A stretch of DNA of 64,000 nt from Mycobacterium florentinum (lineage in GTDB: Bacteria > Actinomycetota > Actinomycetes > Mycobacteriales > Mycobacteriaceae): assembly GCF_010730355.1 (NCBI RefSeq), contig NZ_AP022576.1:5022001-5086000 (forward strand). The letters run 5' to 3'. Below the pieces are notes generated by a model that saw nothing but the letters and a program-made list of their open reading frames with translations, searched no databases and was not told the DNA's origin. The translations under genes and the position numbers were made by a program. The stretch's first letter is position 1. Every line of letters starts with the position of its first letter. Of the stretch, positions 52,577 through 62,632 are shown in pieces.

Positions 52577-53740
52577 CTAAGAACACACCTTCCGGTAGAT
52601 CTCTAGCGTCTGCTCAGCGACGTGCGCCCAGGAGAACTCCTCGATGCAACGCTGACGTCCGGCGCGCCCGTAGCGCTCGGCTCTCGCCGGGTCCGTGACG
52701 AGTTCATTGACCGCTTGAGCCAATCTCCGCTGATATCCGCGTGCGTCCTCGGCGTCGTAATGCACCAGCGTGCCGGTGACTCCGTCGACCACCACCTCCG
52801 GAATTCCGCCAACGTCGGAGGCCACCACCGCGGTTGCGCACGCCATCGCCTCGAGGTTCACGATGCCCAATGGCTCGTACACCGACGAGCACACGAAAAC
52901 TGTCGCCGCCGAAAGTATTTCGCGTAGTTCCCCGATGGGCAGCATTTCCTGGATCCAGAACACGCCGCTGCGGGTGCGGGCGAGCTCGTCGACCGCGGTG
53001 CGGACTTCGTCGGCGATCTCCGGGGTATCGGGAGCGCCGGCGCACAACACCAATTGCACGTCGGGGCTGAAATGGTGCGCGGCAGCGACCAAGTGGCCGA
53101 CGCCCTTCTGCCGGGTGATCCGGCCGACGAACGCGACCATCGGCCGGTTCGGGTCGACCCCGATCTCGGCCAGCACCGACCCGGTGTCCACCGGTCCGGC
53201 CGGATACCAGACGTCGCTGTCCACCCCGTTGCGGATGACATGCACCTGGCTGGGATCCAGCGTGGGGTAGACCCGCAGCACGTCCTCGCGCATCCCGGAG
53301 CTCACCGCGATCACCGCATCGGCCGCCAGCACCGCGGTGCGCTCCACCCAGGACGACACCCGGTAGCCGCCGCCGAGTTGCTCGGCCTTCCACGGCCGCA
53401 GCGGTTCCAGCGAGTGGGCGGTCAGAATGTGCGGGATGTCATAGAGCAACGCGGTCAGGTGCCCGGCCATCCCGGTGTACCAGGTGTGTGAATGCACGAC
53501 CGTCGCCTCGGCCGCGGCACTGGCCATCACCAGATCCGTGGACAGCGTGGCCAGCGCGGCGTTGGCGTCGTGCAGGCGCGCGTCGGGCTCATGCGCGATC
53601 GCGCCCGGGCGGGGTGCACCCATGCAGTGCACGTCGACCGCGCACAGTCGGCGCAGTTGGGCGACGAGTTCGGTGACGTGTACGCCGGCTCCCCCGTAGA
53701 CGTCTGGTGGGTACTCCCGAGTCATCATCGCCACCCGCAT
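52577..53740 (-). CDS. glgM: Alpha-maltose-1-phosphate synthase GlgM
   Basis: This 387-residue GT4 glycosyltransferase (GlgA in older lists, Rv1212c) makes maltose-1-phosphate from ADP-glucose and glucose-1-phosphate for the GlgE route to capsular alpha-glucan and MGLP precursors. The two Rossmann domains show REYPPDVYGGAGVHVTELV, HTWYTGMAGHLTALL, VGRITRQKGVGHLV and the donor-binding EPLGIVNLEAMACATAVVASDVGG. ATG 53740 is used; a further ATG 9 bases upstream is possible. It is divergent from glgC, its ADP-glucose supplier. Confidence 0.93.
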   Translation of the reverse strand: MRVAMMTREYPPDVYGGAGVHVTELVAQLRRLCAVDVHCMGAPRPGAIAHEPDARLHDANAALATLSTDLVMASAAAEATVVHSHTWYTGMAGHLTALLYDIPHILTAHSLEPLRPWKAEQLGGGYRVSSWVERTAVLAADAVIAVSSGMREDVLRVYPTLDPSQVHVIRNGVDSDVWYPAGPVDTGSVLAEIGVDPNRPMVAFVGRITRQKGVGHLVAAAHHFSPDVQLVLCAGAPDTPEIADEVRTAVDELARTRSGVFWIQEMLPIGELREILSAATVFVCSSVYEPLGIVNLEAMACATAVVASDVGGIPEVVVDGVTGTLVHYDAEDARGYQRRLAQAVNELVTDPARAERYGRAGRQRCIEEFSWAHVAEQTLEIYRKVCS

Positions 53741-53872
53741 ACACCGCACCGTAGTTTGCTTGCGATGTCGCTCGCGAGTCGGATGGAAAAGCCGCTGGTG
53801 AATTCCGCGCCGCCGCGCGCCAGGCGGCGCAATCGATTACGGTGAGCGGCGCGTCAAGTTTGCCAAATACCT

Positions 53873-53889
53873 TGACGGACAGCCCGTCA
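53873..53889. promoter_or_regulatory. Inverted repeat in the glgM / glgC divergent promoter
   Basis: TGACGG (53873-53878) and CCGTCA (53884-53889) are perfect arms around ACAGC, about 60 bases before the glgC start and 130 from glgM. A regulator site is likely by position; the protein is not known. Confidence 0.4.
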
Positions 53890-53950
53890 GAACGGCGGCC
53901 GGGGGGATTCCCCCTGGCAGCGGTTCGCGACGGCCGATAGGTTTGGAGCC

Positions 53951-55165
53951 ATGAGGGAAGCACCACACGTGCTGGGTATCGTCCTGGCCGGCGGTGAGGG
54001 CAAGCGGCTGTATCCGCTCACCGCGGACCGGGCCAAGCCCGCAGTTCCCTTCGGCGGCGCCTATCGCCTGATCGACTTCGTGCTCTCCAACCTCGTCAAT
54101 GCTCGCTATCTGAGGATCTGCGTTCTCACGCAATACAAGTCGCATTCACTTGACCGACACATTTCGCAGAACTGGCGGTTGTCCGGCCTGGCCGGCGAGT
54201 ACATCACCCCGGTGCCGGCACAGCAGCGTCTCGGCCCGCGCTGGTACACCGGCTCGGCGGACGCGATCTATCAGTCGCTGAACCTGATCTACGACGAAGA
54301 CCCGGACTACATAGTGGTTTTCGGCGCCGACCACGTGTACCGGATGGACCCCGAGCAGATGGTCCACTTCCACATCAACAGCGGGGCCGGCGCGACCGTC
54401 GCGGGCATCCGGGTGCCGCGCACCGAGGCCTCGGCGTTCGGTTGCATCGACTCCGACGACTCCGGGCGGATCCGCAGCTTCGTCGAGAAGCCGCTCCAGC
54501 CGCCGGGCACCCACGATGACCCGGAGACCACGTTCGTCTCGATGGGCAATTACATCTTCACCACCAAGGTGCTCGTCGACGCGATCCGCGCCGACGCCGA
54601 CGACGACCACTCGGATCACGACATGGGTGGCGACATCATTCCGCGGTTGGTGGGCGACGGGTTGGCCGCGGTCTACGACTTCAACGACAACGAGGTGCCC
54701 GGCGCCACCGACCGCGACCGGGCCTACTGGCGCGACGTCGGGACGCTGGACGCGTTCTACGACGCGCACATGGATCTGGTGTCGGTGCACCCCGTCTTCA
54801 ATCTGTACAACCGGCGCTGGCCGATTCGCGGCGCCACGGAGAACCTGGCGCCGGCGAAGTTCGTCAACGGTGGCTCCGCCCAGGAGTCGGTGGTCGGCGC
54901 CGGCAGCATCATCTCGGCCGCCTCGGTGCGCAACTCCGTGCTGTCGTCGAACGTGGTGGTCGACGACGGCGCCATCGTCGAGGGCAGTGTGATCATGCCG
55001 GGGACCCGGGTGGGCCGCGGCGCGGTGGTTCGCCACGCGATCCTGGACAAGAACGTCGTGATCGGACCCGGCGAAATGGTCGGGGTGGATCTGGAAAAGG
55101 ATCGGGAACGCTTTGCGATCAGCGCCGGCGGCGTGGTCGCGGTCGGCAAGGGCGTCTGGGTCTAG
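53951..55165 (+). CDS. glgC: Glucose-1-phosphate adenylyltransferase GlgC
   Basis: This 404-residue enzyme makes ADP-glucose. Motifs: [44 protein letters not shown] and a C-terminal left-handed beta-helix ([37 protein letters not shown]). Length equals Rv1213. ATG preceded by GGAG. It supplies GlgM, transcribed away from it. Confidence 0.95.
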   Translation: MREAPHVLGIVLAGGEGKRLYPLTADRAKPAVPFGGAYRLIDFVLSNLVNARYLRICVLTQYKSHSLDRHISQNWRLSGLAGEYITPVPAQQRLGPRWYTGSADAIYQSLNLIYDEDPDYIVVFGADHVYRMDPEQMVHFHINSGAGATVAGIRVPRTEASAFGCIDSDDSGRIRSFVEKPLQPPGTHDDPETTFVSMGNYIFTTKVLVDAIRADADDDHSDHDMGGDIIPRLVGDGLAAVYDFNDNEVPGATDRDRAYWRDVGTLDAFYDAHMDLVSVHPVFNLYNRRWPIRGATENLAPAKFVNGGSAQESVVGAGSIISAASVRNSVLSSNVVVDDGAIVEGSVIMPGTRVGRGAVVRHAILDKNVVIGPGEMVGVDLEKDRERFAISAGGVVAVGKGVWV

Positions 55166-55172
55166 TTCCCGG

Positions 55173-56852
55173 TCAGCCGGGGATTTCCGGTATCAACAGA
55201 TGCGCGTCGTACCGCGGGCCCCAGTGCAGCGTGATGCGACCTTTCGCTGAGTTGGCGTAGGCGGCGGGCATCTGACCGATCAGCGGATTGGTCGGGCACA
55301 ACCACCGTCCCGCGACCACCAGGCGCAGCTGTTCGCCCGCGCGGAACTGCGTCGCCGACGGGCCCAGCGCGACGTCGACGGCGACCACCTCGCCGCCGGA
55401 GAGCGGTTGCGGCTCGGTGCAACGCGGGACGGGTTCCCATGGCTGCGACAGCGCGGGGTCGAGCGCGCGCAACGCCACCCGCTGCCACCCGGTGGTCACC
55501 CGGTCGCGGCCGTAGCCGTAGGACCCCTCGAATCCGACGTAGCGTCCGTGGCGCCACTTCTCGACGCCGACGAACAGGTTCGCGTCGTCGCAACCTTCCA
55601 GCTCAACCCACAACCGTGCGGCCATCGGCCCGGTCAGCTCGAGGTCCGCGGGGAGCGTCCAGCTGAATGCGGCTGCGCGAGAGCGTGTTTCGAAAGCCAC
55701 GCTGCCCGGCGTCTGGGGCTGCTCGGGTGTCAACAGCCCGGGTTCACCCAGATATAAAGCCCGCCAACGTGTTCGGGCCAGTGGCCACTCGGATTCTTCG
55801 CGGATGGCGGTGACGGTCTCGCGATCCTCGCGCACCTCGAGCCGTATGCTGCGCGAACCGGCCACGCCGTTCAACACGTCGCGGAAGAAGCTCAGCTGCT
55901 CGGTCCGGCCGGCGTCGGAGTAGAAGGTCACCCATTTGCCGCCGCGATGGGTGTAGAGGCGGGCGTGCTTGGAGCCGCATTGGGTGAACGCCCGGATCGA
56001 GCCGCGGCTGTGCAGGTTGTTGTCCGAGAAGCTGCCGCACACCAGCATCGGCACCGTGATCGCGGTCAGGTCGGGCACCACCGAGCGCCACAAGTCGTCG
56101 CGCAGCGGATGATCCTGCTGTACCCGTGCGAAGTCATAGCTCTGCCGCGTGCGGCGCAAGTTGCGGGACCAGAGCCGAGTGAAGCCGGTCTCGCGGACGC
56201 CGCCCGGAAAGGCCAAGTCGCGGTAGGCGTCGGTGAAACCTTCCCAAGGGCAGATCGCGCGCAACGCCGGCGGTTGCAGGGCGGCGACGGCGTACTGGCT
56301 GATGGCCAGATAGGACACACCGAGCATGACCACATTGCCGTCGCACCAGGGCTGGTCGGCGATCCACTGCACCAGGTCGTAGGTGTCCTCGGCCTCTTGC
56401 CGCGACAGCAGCTTGCCGGTACCGGCGGAATGCCCGCAGCCGCGCGAGTCGGCATTGACCACGATGAATCCCTGCGGCACCCACCACGCCGGGTCCGGCG
56501 CCTCCCAACCCGTCAGGGTGGAGAAAGCCAGTGGGGTGGGCTGGCGCAAGACGCGGTACTGGGTCGAGAACGTCGACTTCTTGCCGCGCCGCCTCGGTAG
56601 CTCGTCCTTGCCGTACGGATGGATGCTCAGGATGACCGGGCGCGCTTCTTGGCCCTTTCGAAAGATGTTGATACGCAATATGGTTCCGTCACGAGTTGGC
56701 ACGTCGACGTCGCGATCGATCGCGATGTCGGCCGGTGGCTCGGTGACGGTGACCGGTGGTCTAGCGATCCCGCGAATCCGGTCCAGCGCGTACCGCAGGG
56801 CGCCGGGGCGTCGCCATGGTGCGTCCAGGGCAGGGGCTGAATTTTGGACCAC
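55173..56852 (-). CDS. CocE/NonD-family serine hydrolase (Rv1215c-like)
   Basis: This 559-residue hydrolase has the elbow GVSYLAISQYAVAALQ (Ser), the CocE block CPWEGFTDAYRDLAFPGGVRETGF and a C-terminal jelly-roll. Likely an acyl esterase or X-prolyl peptidase type. It converges on glgC, 7 bases apart. GTG start. Unknown substrate. Confidence 0.87.
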   Translation of the reverse strand: MVQNSAPALDAPWRRPGALRYALDRIRGIARPPVTVTEPPADIAIDRDVDVPTRDGTILRINIFRKGQEARPVILSIHPYGKDELPRRRGKKSTFSTQYRVLRQPTPLAFSTLTGWEAPDPAWWVPQGFIVVNADSRGCGHSAGTGKLLSRQEAEDTYDLVQWIADQPWCDGNVVMLGVSYLAISQYAVAALQPPALRAICPWEGFTDAYRDLAFPGGVRETGFTRLWSRNLRRTRQSYDFARVQQDHPLRDDLWRSVVPDLTAITVPMLVCGSFSDNNLHSRGSIRAFTQCGSKHARLYTHRGGKWVTFYSDAGRTEQLSFFRDVLNGVAGSRSIRLEVREDRETVTAIREESEWPLARTRWRALYLGEPGLLTPEQPQTPGSVAFETRSRAAAFSWTLPADLELTGPMAARLWVELEGCDDANLFVGVEKWRHGRYVGFEGSYGYGRDRVTTGWQRVALRALDPALSQPWEPVPRCTEPQPLSGGEVVAVDVALGPSATQFRAGEQLRLVVAGRWLCPTNPLIGQMPAAYANSAKGRITLHWGPRYDAHLLIPEIPG

Positions 56853-56882
56853 GCCTCCACCCTAGAACGGCTCCGGCGTGGC

Positions 56883-57557
56883 CTACCAGACGTAGGGCAG
56901 CAACCGATAGCGCACGTGCTGGGTGTATTGGCGGTACCCGGGCAGTTGCTCGGTCAGCAGCTTCTCTTCGTCGAGGATGCGGAAGATGATCACCGCCTGG
57001 GCAGGGATCACGAACAGCAGTCCCCAATAGGAGCCGAGCGCCAGCGGGATGCCGATCGTCATGACGAAGTTGCCGACGTACATCGGGTGCCGCACATGCT
57101 TGTAGACGCCGCTGGATACCAGCGTCTGGCCCGATTCCACCGTGACCGTCGCCGCGGCGTAGGCATTCTGGATCACCACCACCATCGCGATACCGAGCCC
57201 GATCGCGACTAGGGCATCACCCAGCAGCGACACCCAGCCGGGCACCCGCGACCAGCCCATTCGTTGGTCGTAGGCACTGAACACCAGCATTGCGGTGAAG
57301 GCCACGAATGCGCCGGTGATCACGACCTTCTGCAAGGTTCGCCCTTCGGCCCCGGGGCCGGCGTGCATCCGGCGTTCCAGCGCGGCGGGGTTGGTGCGGT
57401 ACAGGTAGATCGTCGGCAGGATCGTCACCACTATGGCGGTCGCGATGAAAGCCCATGCCTGCCAATAGTCGAGCGTCCCGGCCGGCAGGAACAGCAGCAG
57501 CCCCAGGATGGCCAGTCCGAAAACCGACGATGCCGTCGCCCGAATAGCGGTGTTCAT
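56883..57557 (-). CDS. ICMT-like membrane methyltransferase (Rv1216c-like)
   Basis: This 224-residue protein has five or six spans and the isoprenylcysteine-methyltransferase-type C-terminus SGVYKHVRHPMYVGNFVMTIGIPLAL followed by EEKLLTEQLPGYRQYTQHVRYRLLP. It overlaps the ABC permease stop by four bases (ATGA), so belongs to the raaS export locus. A methyl acceptor is unknown; some members act on lipids. Confidence 0.83.
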   Translation of the reverse strand: MNTAIRATASSVFGLAILGLLLFLPAGTLDYWQAWAFIATAIVVTILPTIYLYRTNPAALERRMHAGPGAEGRTLQKVVITGAFVAFTAMLVFSAYDQRMGWSRVPGWVSLLGDALVAIGLGIAMVVVIQNAYAAATVTVESGQTLVSSGVYKHVRHPMYVGNFVMTIGIPLALGSYWGLLFVIPAQAVIIFRILDEEKLLTEQLPGYRQYTQHVRYRLLPYVW

Positions 57558-59185
57558 GAGCGCAGGTCCCTTCGACGGAATGCCATGACTCCCAACATGA
57601 TCAGCGCCGCGTCGAGGACCAGCAGCCACAGCAGCGGCACGGCACTGAAGCTGTCGCCGACCCGCGGAACATGGGCGAACGGCTCGAGATCGAGGATCCA
57701 TTGCGGGAAGCCCGCCAGCGAACCGATCAGGTATAGGGCGATGAACGCGATCAGTACCCCCCACGCCACCGGCGTGAAACGTGGTGCGACACCGAACAAT
57801 GCGACCGTCACGGCCGACGCCAGCCAGACGGCCGGCAACTGTGCGGCCGCGGTGCCGATCACCATGGCCAGCTTGCCGTCGAGGTCGCCGGCCGCGACGC
57901 CGTAGAGCAGCCCGCCGGCCGCTCCGGCGACCAGCATCGCCACGGCCGACCCGAGCAGCGCGGATACTAAATGGCTTGCCAACCAACGAGTTCGGGATAC
58001 CGCGCCGGCCAGTGTCGTCTCGGCGCGCAGGCCGGATTCTTCTTGGTGCGGTCGCAGCGTCAGCGAGATGGCAAAGGCGGATGCCACCATGCCCATCATG
58101 TTGAACGCCACTGCGATGAAGGCATCCTCCAGCACGGAGGTGCCGCCCATCCGTGCGACGATGTCGCGTGCCATGCCGCCGCCGATCTCGTCGCCGATGC
58201 CATGCGCCACGCTGCCCATCACCAGCCCGTACAGGCACAGGCCCACCGTCCACAGCAGCAGTGCGCCGCGGTCCAGCCGCCAGGTCAGCCCGAACACGTT
58301 GCTCAACGAGGGCGTGGCGGTGGCCGGGCCGGCACGCTCGGCGACGAGTCCGGCTCCGACGTCGCGGCCGGCCAGCAGTCGATACGCCATGGCGGTCAGG
58401 GCGATCGCGGTGGCCAGATGCAGCAGCAGCACCCACCAGTGATCACCCGCGTAGGGCCGCACCTGCAGCGACCAGCCCAGCGGCGAAAACCAGGACAGCG
58501 TGCCGGAGCTGGCATCGCCGATGGCCCGCAGCGTGAATGCGGCTCCCAGCACCGCGAAGGCGGCACCGCGAGCGAAGCGCGCGCTCGGCGATAGCTGGGC
58601 GGTCACCGCGGCCACCGCCGTGAACACCATGCCGGAACCGGCCAGCGCGGCACCGAATGCCAGCGACCCGCCGGCCGGGACCGTGGTGGTCAGCAAGCCC
58701 GCCGCACCGATCGCGCCGGTCGCGATCGAGGCGCCGAACGACAGGATCAGCGCCGCGGTCAGGCTGGCGTACCGGCCCACCCCGGTCGAGTCCACCAGTT
58801 CGGTCCGGCCGCTTTCCTCGTCGGCACGGGTATGCCGGATCATCGTGAGAATGACGGCGACGGCGATCAGCACGTGGAACATCCCGGCTTTCCAAATGCC
58901 CACGGCGCCAAGGCTGTCGTTGTAGACCTGACCGTAGAGGGCGCGCTGCGCCGGGCTGGCCATGATGGTCGCCGCGAATCCGGCGCGGGCGGCCTGGGTG
59001 GAGTACACCTTCTCGATACTCCCGATGTAGACCGTCGCCAACGGGAGCGACAGCAGCAGAATCCACAGCGGCATCGAGACCCGGTCGCGGCGCAGATACA
59101 GGCGCAGCATGCCCAGCGTTCCGGTGAAGTTCGAACTTCGCTGCGGGGCCGAGTGTTCCGGGCGTTCCAGGGTTGGGGTGCTCAT
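57554..59185 (-). CDS. ABC exporter permease (Rv1217c-like)
   Basis: This 543-residue membrane protein has about twelve spans in two halves, starting MLRLYLRRDRVSMPLWILLLSLPLA. It pairs with the ATPase upstream (one-base overlap of stop and start). In M. tuberculosis Rv1217c-Rv1218c exports several drugs. ATG 59185. Expression is under RaaS. Confidence 0.9.
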   Translation of the reverse strand: MSTPTLERPEHSAPQRSSNFTGTLGMLRLYLRRDRVSMPLWILLLSLPLATVYIGSIEKVYSTQAARAGFAATIMASPAQRALYGQVYNDSLGAVGIWKAGMFHVLIAVAVILTMIRHTRADEESGRTELVDSTGVGRYASLTAALILSFGASIATGAIGAAGLLTTTVPAGGSLAFGAALAGSGMVFTAVAAVTAQLSPSARFARGAAFAVLGAAFTLRAIGDASSGTLSWFSPLGWSLQVRPYAGDHWWVLLLHLATAIALTAMAYRLLAGRDVGAGLVAERAGPATATPSLSNVFGLTWRLDRGALLLWTVGLCLYGLVMGSVAHGIGDEIGGGMARDIVARMGGTSVLEDAFIAVAFNMMGMVASAFAISLTLRPHQEESGLRAETTLAGAVSRTRWLASHLVSALLGSAVAMLVAGAAGGLLYGVAAGDLDGKLAMVIGTAAAQLPAVWLASAVTVALFGVAPRFTPVAWGVLIAFIALYLIGSLAGFPQWILDLEPFAHVPRVGDSFSAVPLLWLLVLDAALIMLGVMAFRRRDLRS

Positions 59186-60102
59186 TATGCCGAGACCTTC
59201 TTTTCGGTGCGTCCGGTGTTGTAGTGGCGCAAGAAGAGCTCCTCGAGCGTTGGGGGCTGGCTGACCAGGCTGCGCACACCGGCGTCGCCCAGCACCCGGA
59301 TGAGTTCTCCGAGACTTTCGCTGTCGACCTGCGCGCGCAGTGTGTTGCCCTCGACGCTGACGTCCTCGACGCCTTTGATTCGGGTGAGATCGCCCGGATT
59401 GCCGATCATTTCGGCCTTGATGGACGTGCGGCTCAAATGCCGCATCGAGTCCAGCGAACCGCTCTCGATGGTCTGGCCGGCCCGGATGATGGTCACCGTT
59501 TGGCACAGGGCTTCCGTCTCGGCCAGGATGTGGCTGGACAGCAAGACCGTCGCGCCACGGTCGCGCGCCTCGGCAACACATTGCTGAAAGATGTTCTCCA
59601 TCAGCGGGTCCAGGCCGCTGCTGGGCTCGTCCAACAGCAGCAGACTGGCCCGCGATGAGAAGGCCGAAATCAGGGAGACCTTTTGGCGGTTGCCCTTGGA
59701 GTAGGTCCGCGACTTCTTGGTCGGGTCGAGGTCGAAGCGCTCGATCAGCTCCGCGCGGCGGGCGTCGTCGATGCCGCCGCGCATGCGGGCCAACAAGTCG
59801 ATGGTCTCGCCGCCGGTTAATGACGGCCAGAGCGTGACATCACCTGGCACATAAGCGATTTGGCGGTGTAGTTCGACGGCGTCGGTCCACGGGTCACCGC
59901 CGAGCAGCCGCACGCTTCCGCCGTCGGCCTTCACCAGGCCCAACAGGATGCGGATGGTGGTCGACTTGCCGGCGCCGTTGGGGCCGAGAAAGCCGTGGAC
60001 TTCACCTTGACGCACCGTGAGGTCGAGACCGTCCAGCGCCCGCACCGCACCGAAGTTCTTGGTGAGGTTGCGGATTTCGATGGGCGCGATATCAGCTGCC
60101 AT
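59185..60102 (-). CDS. ABC exporter ATP-binding protein (Rv1218c-like)
   Basis: This 305-residue ATPase has Walker [10 protein letters not shown], signature YSKGNRQKV (atypical SKGNRQ in place of LSGGQ), Walker [14 protein letters not shown] and H-loop SSHILAE. ATG 60102 has GGAG upstream and overlaps the raaS stop by eleven bases; ATG 60120 is the longer option. All parts for export are present with Rv1217c-like permease. Confidence 0.93.
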   Translation of the reverse strand: MAADIAPIEIRNLTKNFGAVRALDGLDLTVRQGEVHGFLGPNGAGKSTTIRILLGLVKADGGSVRLLGGDPWTDAVELHRQIAYVPGDVTLWPSLTGGETIDLLARMRGGIDDARRAELIERFDLDPTKKSRTYSKGNRQKVSLISAFSSRASLLLLDEPSSGLDPLMENIFQQCVAEARDRGATVLLSSHILAETEALCQTVTIIRAGQTIESGSLDSMRHLSRTSIKAEMIGNPGDLTRIKGVEDVSVEGNTLRAQVDSESLGELIRVLGDAGVRSLVSQPPTLEELFLRHYNTGRTEKKVSA

Positions 60103-60730
60103 GGGATTCTCCTTGATCATCGGCGGCCAGGAATGCGTCGTACATGGTGCGGTCCGTCATCAGACCTTCGGTGTAGATCTCGAGGGCGGGCAGTACCATA
60201 TCGCGGGCGTAGTCGCGAAGAACGGCCCGCAAATCTGTTGGGGTTGGATGCATTTGGATGTAGAGCAGCAGACCGCCGCCCGAGGTGATGGCCAAAAACT
60301 TAGCCCTGGCGTGCGGATCGCGGCTGGGCTTGATCGTCCCGGCCCGCACGCCGTCGGCGAAGTAATCCTCGGCGTTGTCAATCATTCGCTGCCACAACAT
60401 CATCGCCAGCTCACCGCCGGTCTGCAGGCTGCGCACCACGTAGCCCGTCAACGCCGCGTAGGACTCGATCTCCGCCATCTGCGCGAGCCAGCTGGCCGGA
60501 TCGTTGGACGTGAGCGCTTCCGACTTGCTGTCGTGGATCTCTTCGGCGACGTAGTCGTCGCACGCCTTGCGCAGGCCTTCCTTCGACCCGAAGTGATGAA
60601 TGACCAGTGCGGCGCTCACGCCCGCGGCCTCGGCGATGGTGCGCAGCCCGACACCGAAGCCGTGCTCGGCGAATTGCTCGATCGCCGCATCGCGGATTCG
60701 CGCGGCGGCGGTCAGGTCGACTGAACGCAT
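60092..60730 (-). CDS. raaS: TetR-family repressor RaaS (Rv1219c)
   Basis: This 212-residue regulator has the helix-turn-helix [24 protein letters not shown] (about 27-50) and a TetR ligand domain. In M. tuberculosis RaaS represses its own operon with the Rv1218c-Rv1217c exporter and responds to long-chain acyl-CoA. The start ATG 60730 lies inside the first of two operator palindromes. It opens the four-gene operon raaS-ATPase-permease-ICMT-like. Confidence 0.92.
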   Translation of the reverse strand: MRSVDLTAAARIRDAAIEQFAEHGFGVGLRTIAEAAGVSAALVIHHFGSKEGLRKACDDYVAEEIHDSKSEALTSNDPASWLAQMAEIESYAALTGYVVRSLQTGGELAMMLWQRMIDNAEDYFADGVRAGTIKPSRDPHARAKFLAITSGGGLLLYIQMHPTPTDLRAVLRDYARDMVLPALEIYTEGLMTDRTMYDAFLAADDQGESHGS

Positions 60731-60756
60731 GTTCAGGACACTAAACGCGCGTTCAG
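60721..60756. promoter_or_regulatory. Two RaaS operator palindromes
   Basis: CTGAACGCATGTTCAG (60721-60736) and CTAAACGCGCGTTCAG (60741-60756) have the same inverted form, the first perfect with arms CTGAAC/GTTCAG. Centres are 20 bases apart, so two dimers would sit on one helix face. The first covers the raaS start codon (CAT on this strand at 60728-60730). Confidence 0.7.
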
Positions 60757-60802
60757 TCGAAGGTCAAGGGGACACCCCGTAAGGGATGCGTAAAGGTTTT
60801 GG

Positions 60803-60884
60803 GCGGCGAGTGCCCGGCTAGCCGGGCACGCAACACCGAACCCCCGGCTGGCCGGGCGCTCGTGCGGAGCGGCGAGTGCCCGGC
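60803..60884. repeat. GC-rich palindrome and direct repeats beyond the O-methyltransferase
   Basis: GTGCCCGGCTAGCCGGGCAC (60810-60829) is a perfect 20-bp palindrome. GCGGCGAGTGCCCGGC occurs at 60803-60818, overlapping it, and again at 60869-60884, ending 3 bases before the methyltransferase stop codon. It could terminate the methyltransferase gene. Confidence 0.55.
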
Positions 60885-60887
60885 CGG

Positions 60888-61556
60888 CTAGTCGCGGACG
60901 GCGGCCAGCACGCCGTCACCCAGCGGCACCAGCGCGGGCGTCAGCCGCTCGTCCTCGGCGATCAACCGGGCCGCCTCCCGAACCGCGACCACGTCGGCGT
61001 CTCGCGCCGCGGGATCGCCGGCGCGCCCGCCCAGCGCCGAGCCGTGCACGACGATGATCCCGCCGGACCGCAGCAGCCGCACGCCCTCGACGACGTAATC
61101 GGGCTGGTCGATCGGGTCGGCGTCGACGAACACCAGGTCATAGGACTCGTCGGCGAGCCGGGTGAGGACCTCCTGGGCCCGGCCGCTGATCAGCCTGGTG
61201 CGCGACGGGCCGATGCCGGCTTCGGAGAAGGCCTGCTTGGCCAGCCGCAAATACTCGGGCTCGATGTCGATCGTGGTCAGCACACCGTCGTCGCTCATGC
61301 CCGACAGCAGCCAGAGTCCGCTGACCCCGGCGCCGGTGCCCACCTCCGCGACCGCCTTGCCGCCGCTGAGCTTGGTCAGCAGGCTCAGCAGGGCGCCGAC
61401 GGCCGGCGTCACCGCCCGGGCGCCGATGTCGACGGAACGTTCGCGCGCGCCGGCCAGAATCGCGTCCTCGGATATCGACCCCTCCGCGTGTGCGGAGAGC
61501 AATTCGGCCCGACTGGGGGCCGCCTGGCCGGGGGTTTCTTCCTCGGTGCCGTCCAT
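60888..61556 (-). CDS. SAM-dependent O-methyltransferase (Rv1220c-like)
   Basis: This 222-residue class I methyltransferase has [18 protein letters not shown] (SAM motif I), [18 protein letters not shown] and the metal-binding [13 protein letters not shown], as in COMT-like enzymes. ATG 61556 fits the family start; ATG 61574 is possible. Located divergent from sigE and conserved there in mycobacteria. Substrate unknown. Confidence 0.9.
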   Translation of the reverse strand: MDGTEEETPGQAAPSRAELLSAHAEGSISEDAILAGARERSVDIGARAVTPAVGALLSLLTKLSGGKAVAEVGTGAGVSGLWLLSGMSDDGVLTTIDIEPEYLRLAKQAFSEAGIGPSRTRLISGRAQEVLTRLADESYDLVFVDADPIDQPDYVVEGVRLLRSGGIIVVHGSALGGRAGDPAARDADVVAVREAARLIAEDERLTPALVPLGDGVLAAVRD

Positions 61557-61697
61557 GCCCGCAGCGTATTGCATGGCGGCGCACAGTTTGTCAGGCGCGC
61601 CTGAGCCGGGCGGTTTCCGACACGCCCGGGACGGCCGGCGCCGCCTAAGTCACTTCGTTGCGGATATGCCCTGCTTGCGCCAGGTAACGATAAGGTT

Positions 61698-61716
61698 TCT
61701 CAGCCAAACCTCAGAT
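61698..61716 (+). promoter_or_regulatory. Candidate MprA box upstream of sigE
   Basis: Direct 8-bp units TCTCAGCC (61698-61705) and CCTCAGAT (61709-61716) repeat every 11 bases, as in MprA sites. In M. tuberculosis MprA binds upstream of sigE. It lies 43 bases before the first ATG of sigE. Confidence 0.45.
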
Positions 61717-61758
61717 TGCTCCTATATCGCCCATACGCCGATGCGCGACGGTGTCGGT

Positions 61759-62514
61759 ATGGAACGTGGAGGACGTTGGGCGGGGAATACAGATTGGCGA
61801 CTTCGTGTTGCCGCTGAAAACGAGCTGCCGTCACTCGGCAGGGCAAATTATGCGGAGGATTCGATCAACACCACTCTCTTGAGCCCGAGCACCATGTCGC
61901 ACGCCCAGGAACTCCCGGACGACGAATGGGTCGAGCAGGCCGAGGGGTTGCAGGGCACGGCGGTGTTCGACGCAACCGGGGACAAGACCACCATGCCGTC
62001 CTGGGACGAGCTGGTGCGTCAGCACGCCGACCGGGTGTACCGGCTGGCCTACCGGCTCTCGGGTAACCAGCAAGACGCCGAGGACCTCACCCAGGAGACA
62101 TTCATCCGGGTCTTTCGGTCGGTGCAGAACTATCAGCCCGGGACATTCGAGGGCTGGCTGCACCGCATCACCACCAACTTGTTCCTCGACATGGTGCGCC
62201 GGCGCACCCGCATCCGGATGGAAGCGCTGCCGGAGGACTACGACCGGGTCCCGGCCGACGAGCCCAACCCCGAGCAGATCTATCATGACGCGCGCCTTGG
62301 GCCGGACCTGCAGGCCGCGCTGGATTCGCTGCCGCCGGAGTTTCGTGCCGCGGTAGTGCTGTGCGACATCGAGGGCCTGTCCTACGAGGAGATCGGCGCC
62401 ACCCTGGGCGTCAAGCTGGGCACCGTTCGCAGCCGGATCCACCGCGGACGTCAGGCTTTGCGCGACTACCTGGCCGCGCATTCCGAGCCGGAAACTCCCG
62501 CCAAATCGGCTTAG
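61759..62514 (+). CDS. sigE: ECF sigma factor SigE
   Basis: This 251-residue extracytoplasmic stress sigma factor has region 2 ([34 protein letters not shown]) and region 4 ([40 protein letters not shown]). The first 45 residues diverge from M. tuberculosis, and an alternative start at Met46 (61894, MSHAQE) matches the internal start used there. Controls envelope, detergent and phosphate stress and, with MprAB, persistence. rseA, its anti-sigma, follows after 118 bases. Confidence 0.95.
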   Translation: MERGGRWAGNTDWRLRVAAENELPSLGRANYAEDSINTTLLSPSTMSHAQELPDDEWVEQAEGLQGTAVFDATGDKTTMPSWDELVRQHADRVYRLAYRLSGNQQDAEDLTQETFIRVFRSVQNYQPGTFEGWLHRITTNLFLDMVRRRTRIRMEALPEDYDRVPADEPNPEQIYHDARLGPDLQAALDSLPPEFRAAVVLCDIEGLSYEEIGATLGVKLGTVRSRIHRGRQALRDYLAAHSEPETPAKSA

Positions 62515-62632
62515 TCCGGTTCATGGCACGGCCCACGGGCCGATAATCATGCGATTTCGCAAGATCCATGGCGGTGCTGGGCACCTAGTCGCGCTACATT
62601 CGAGGGGTACGTGGCAGCGAAAGGAGCTGGTG

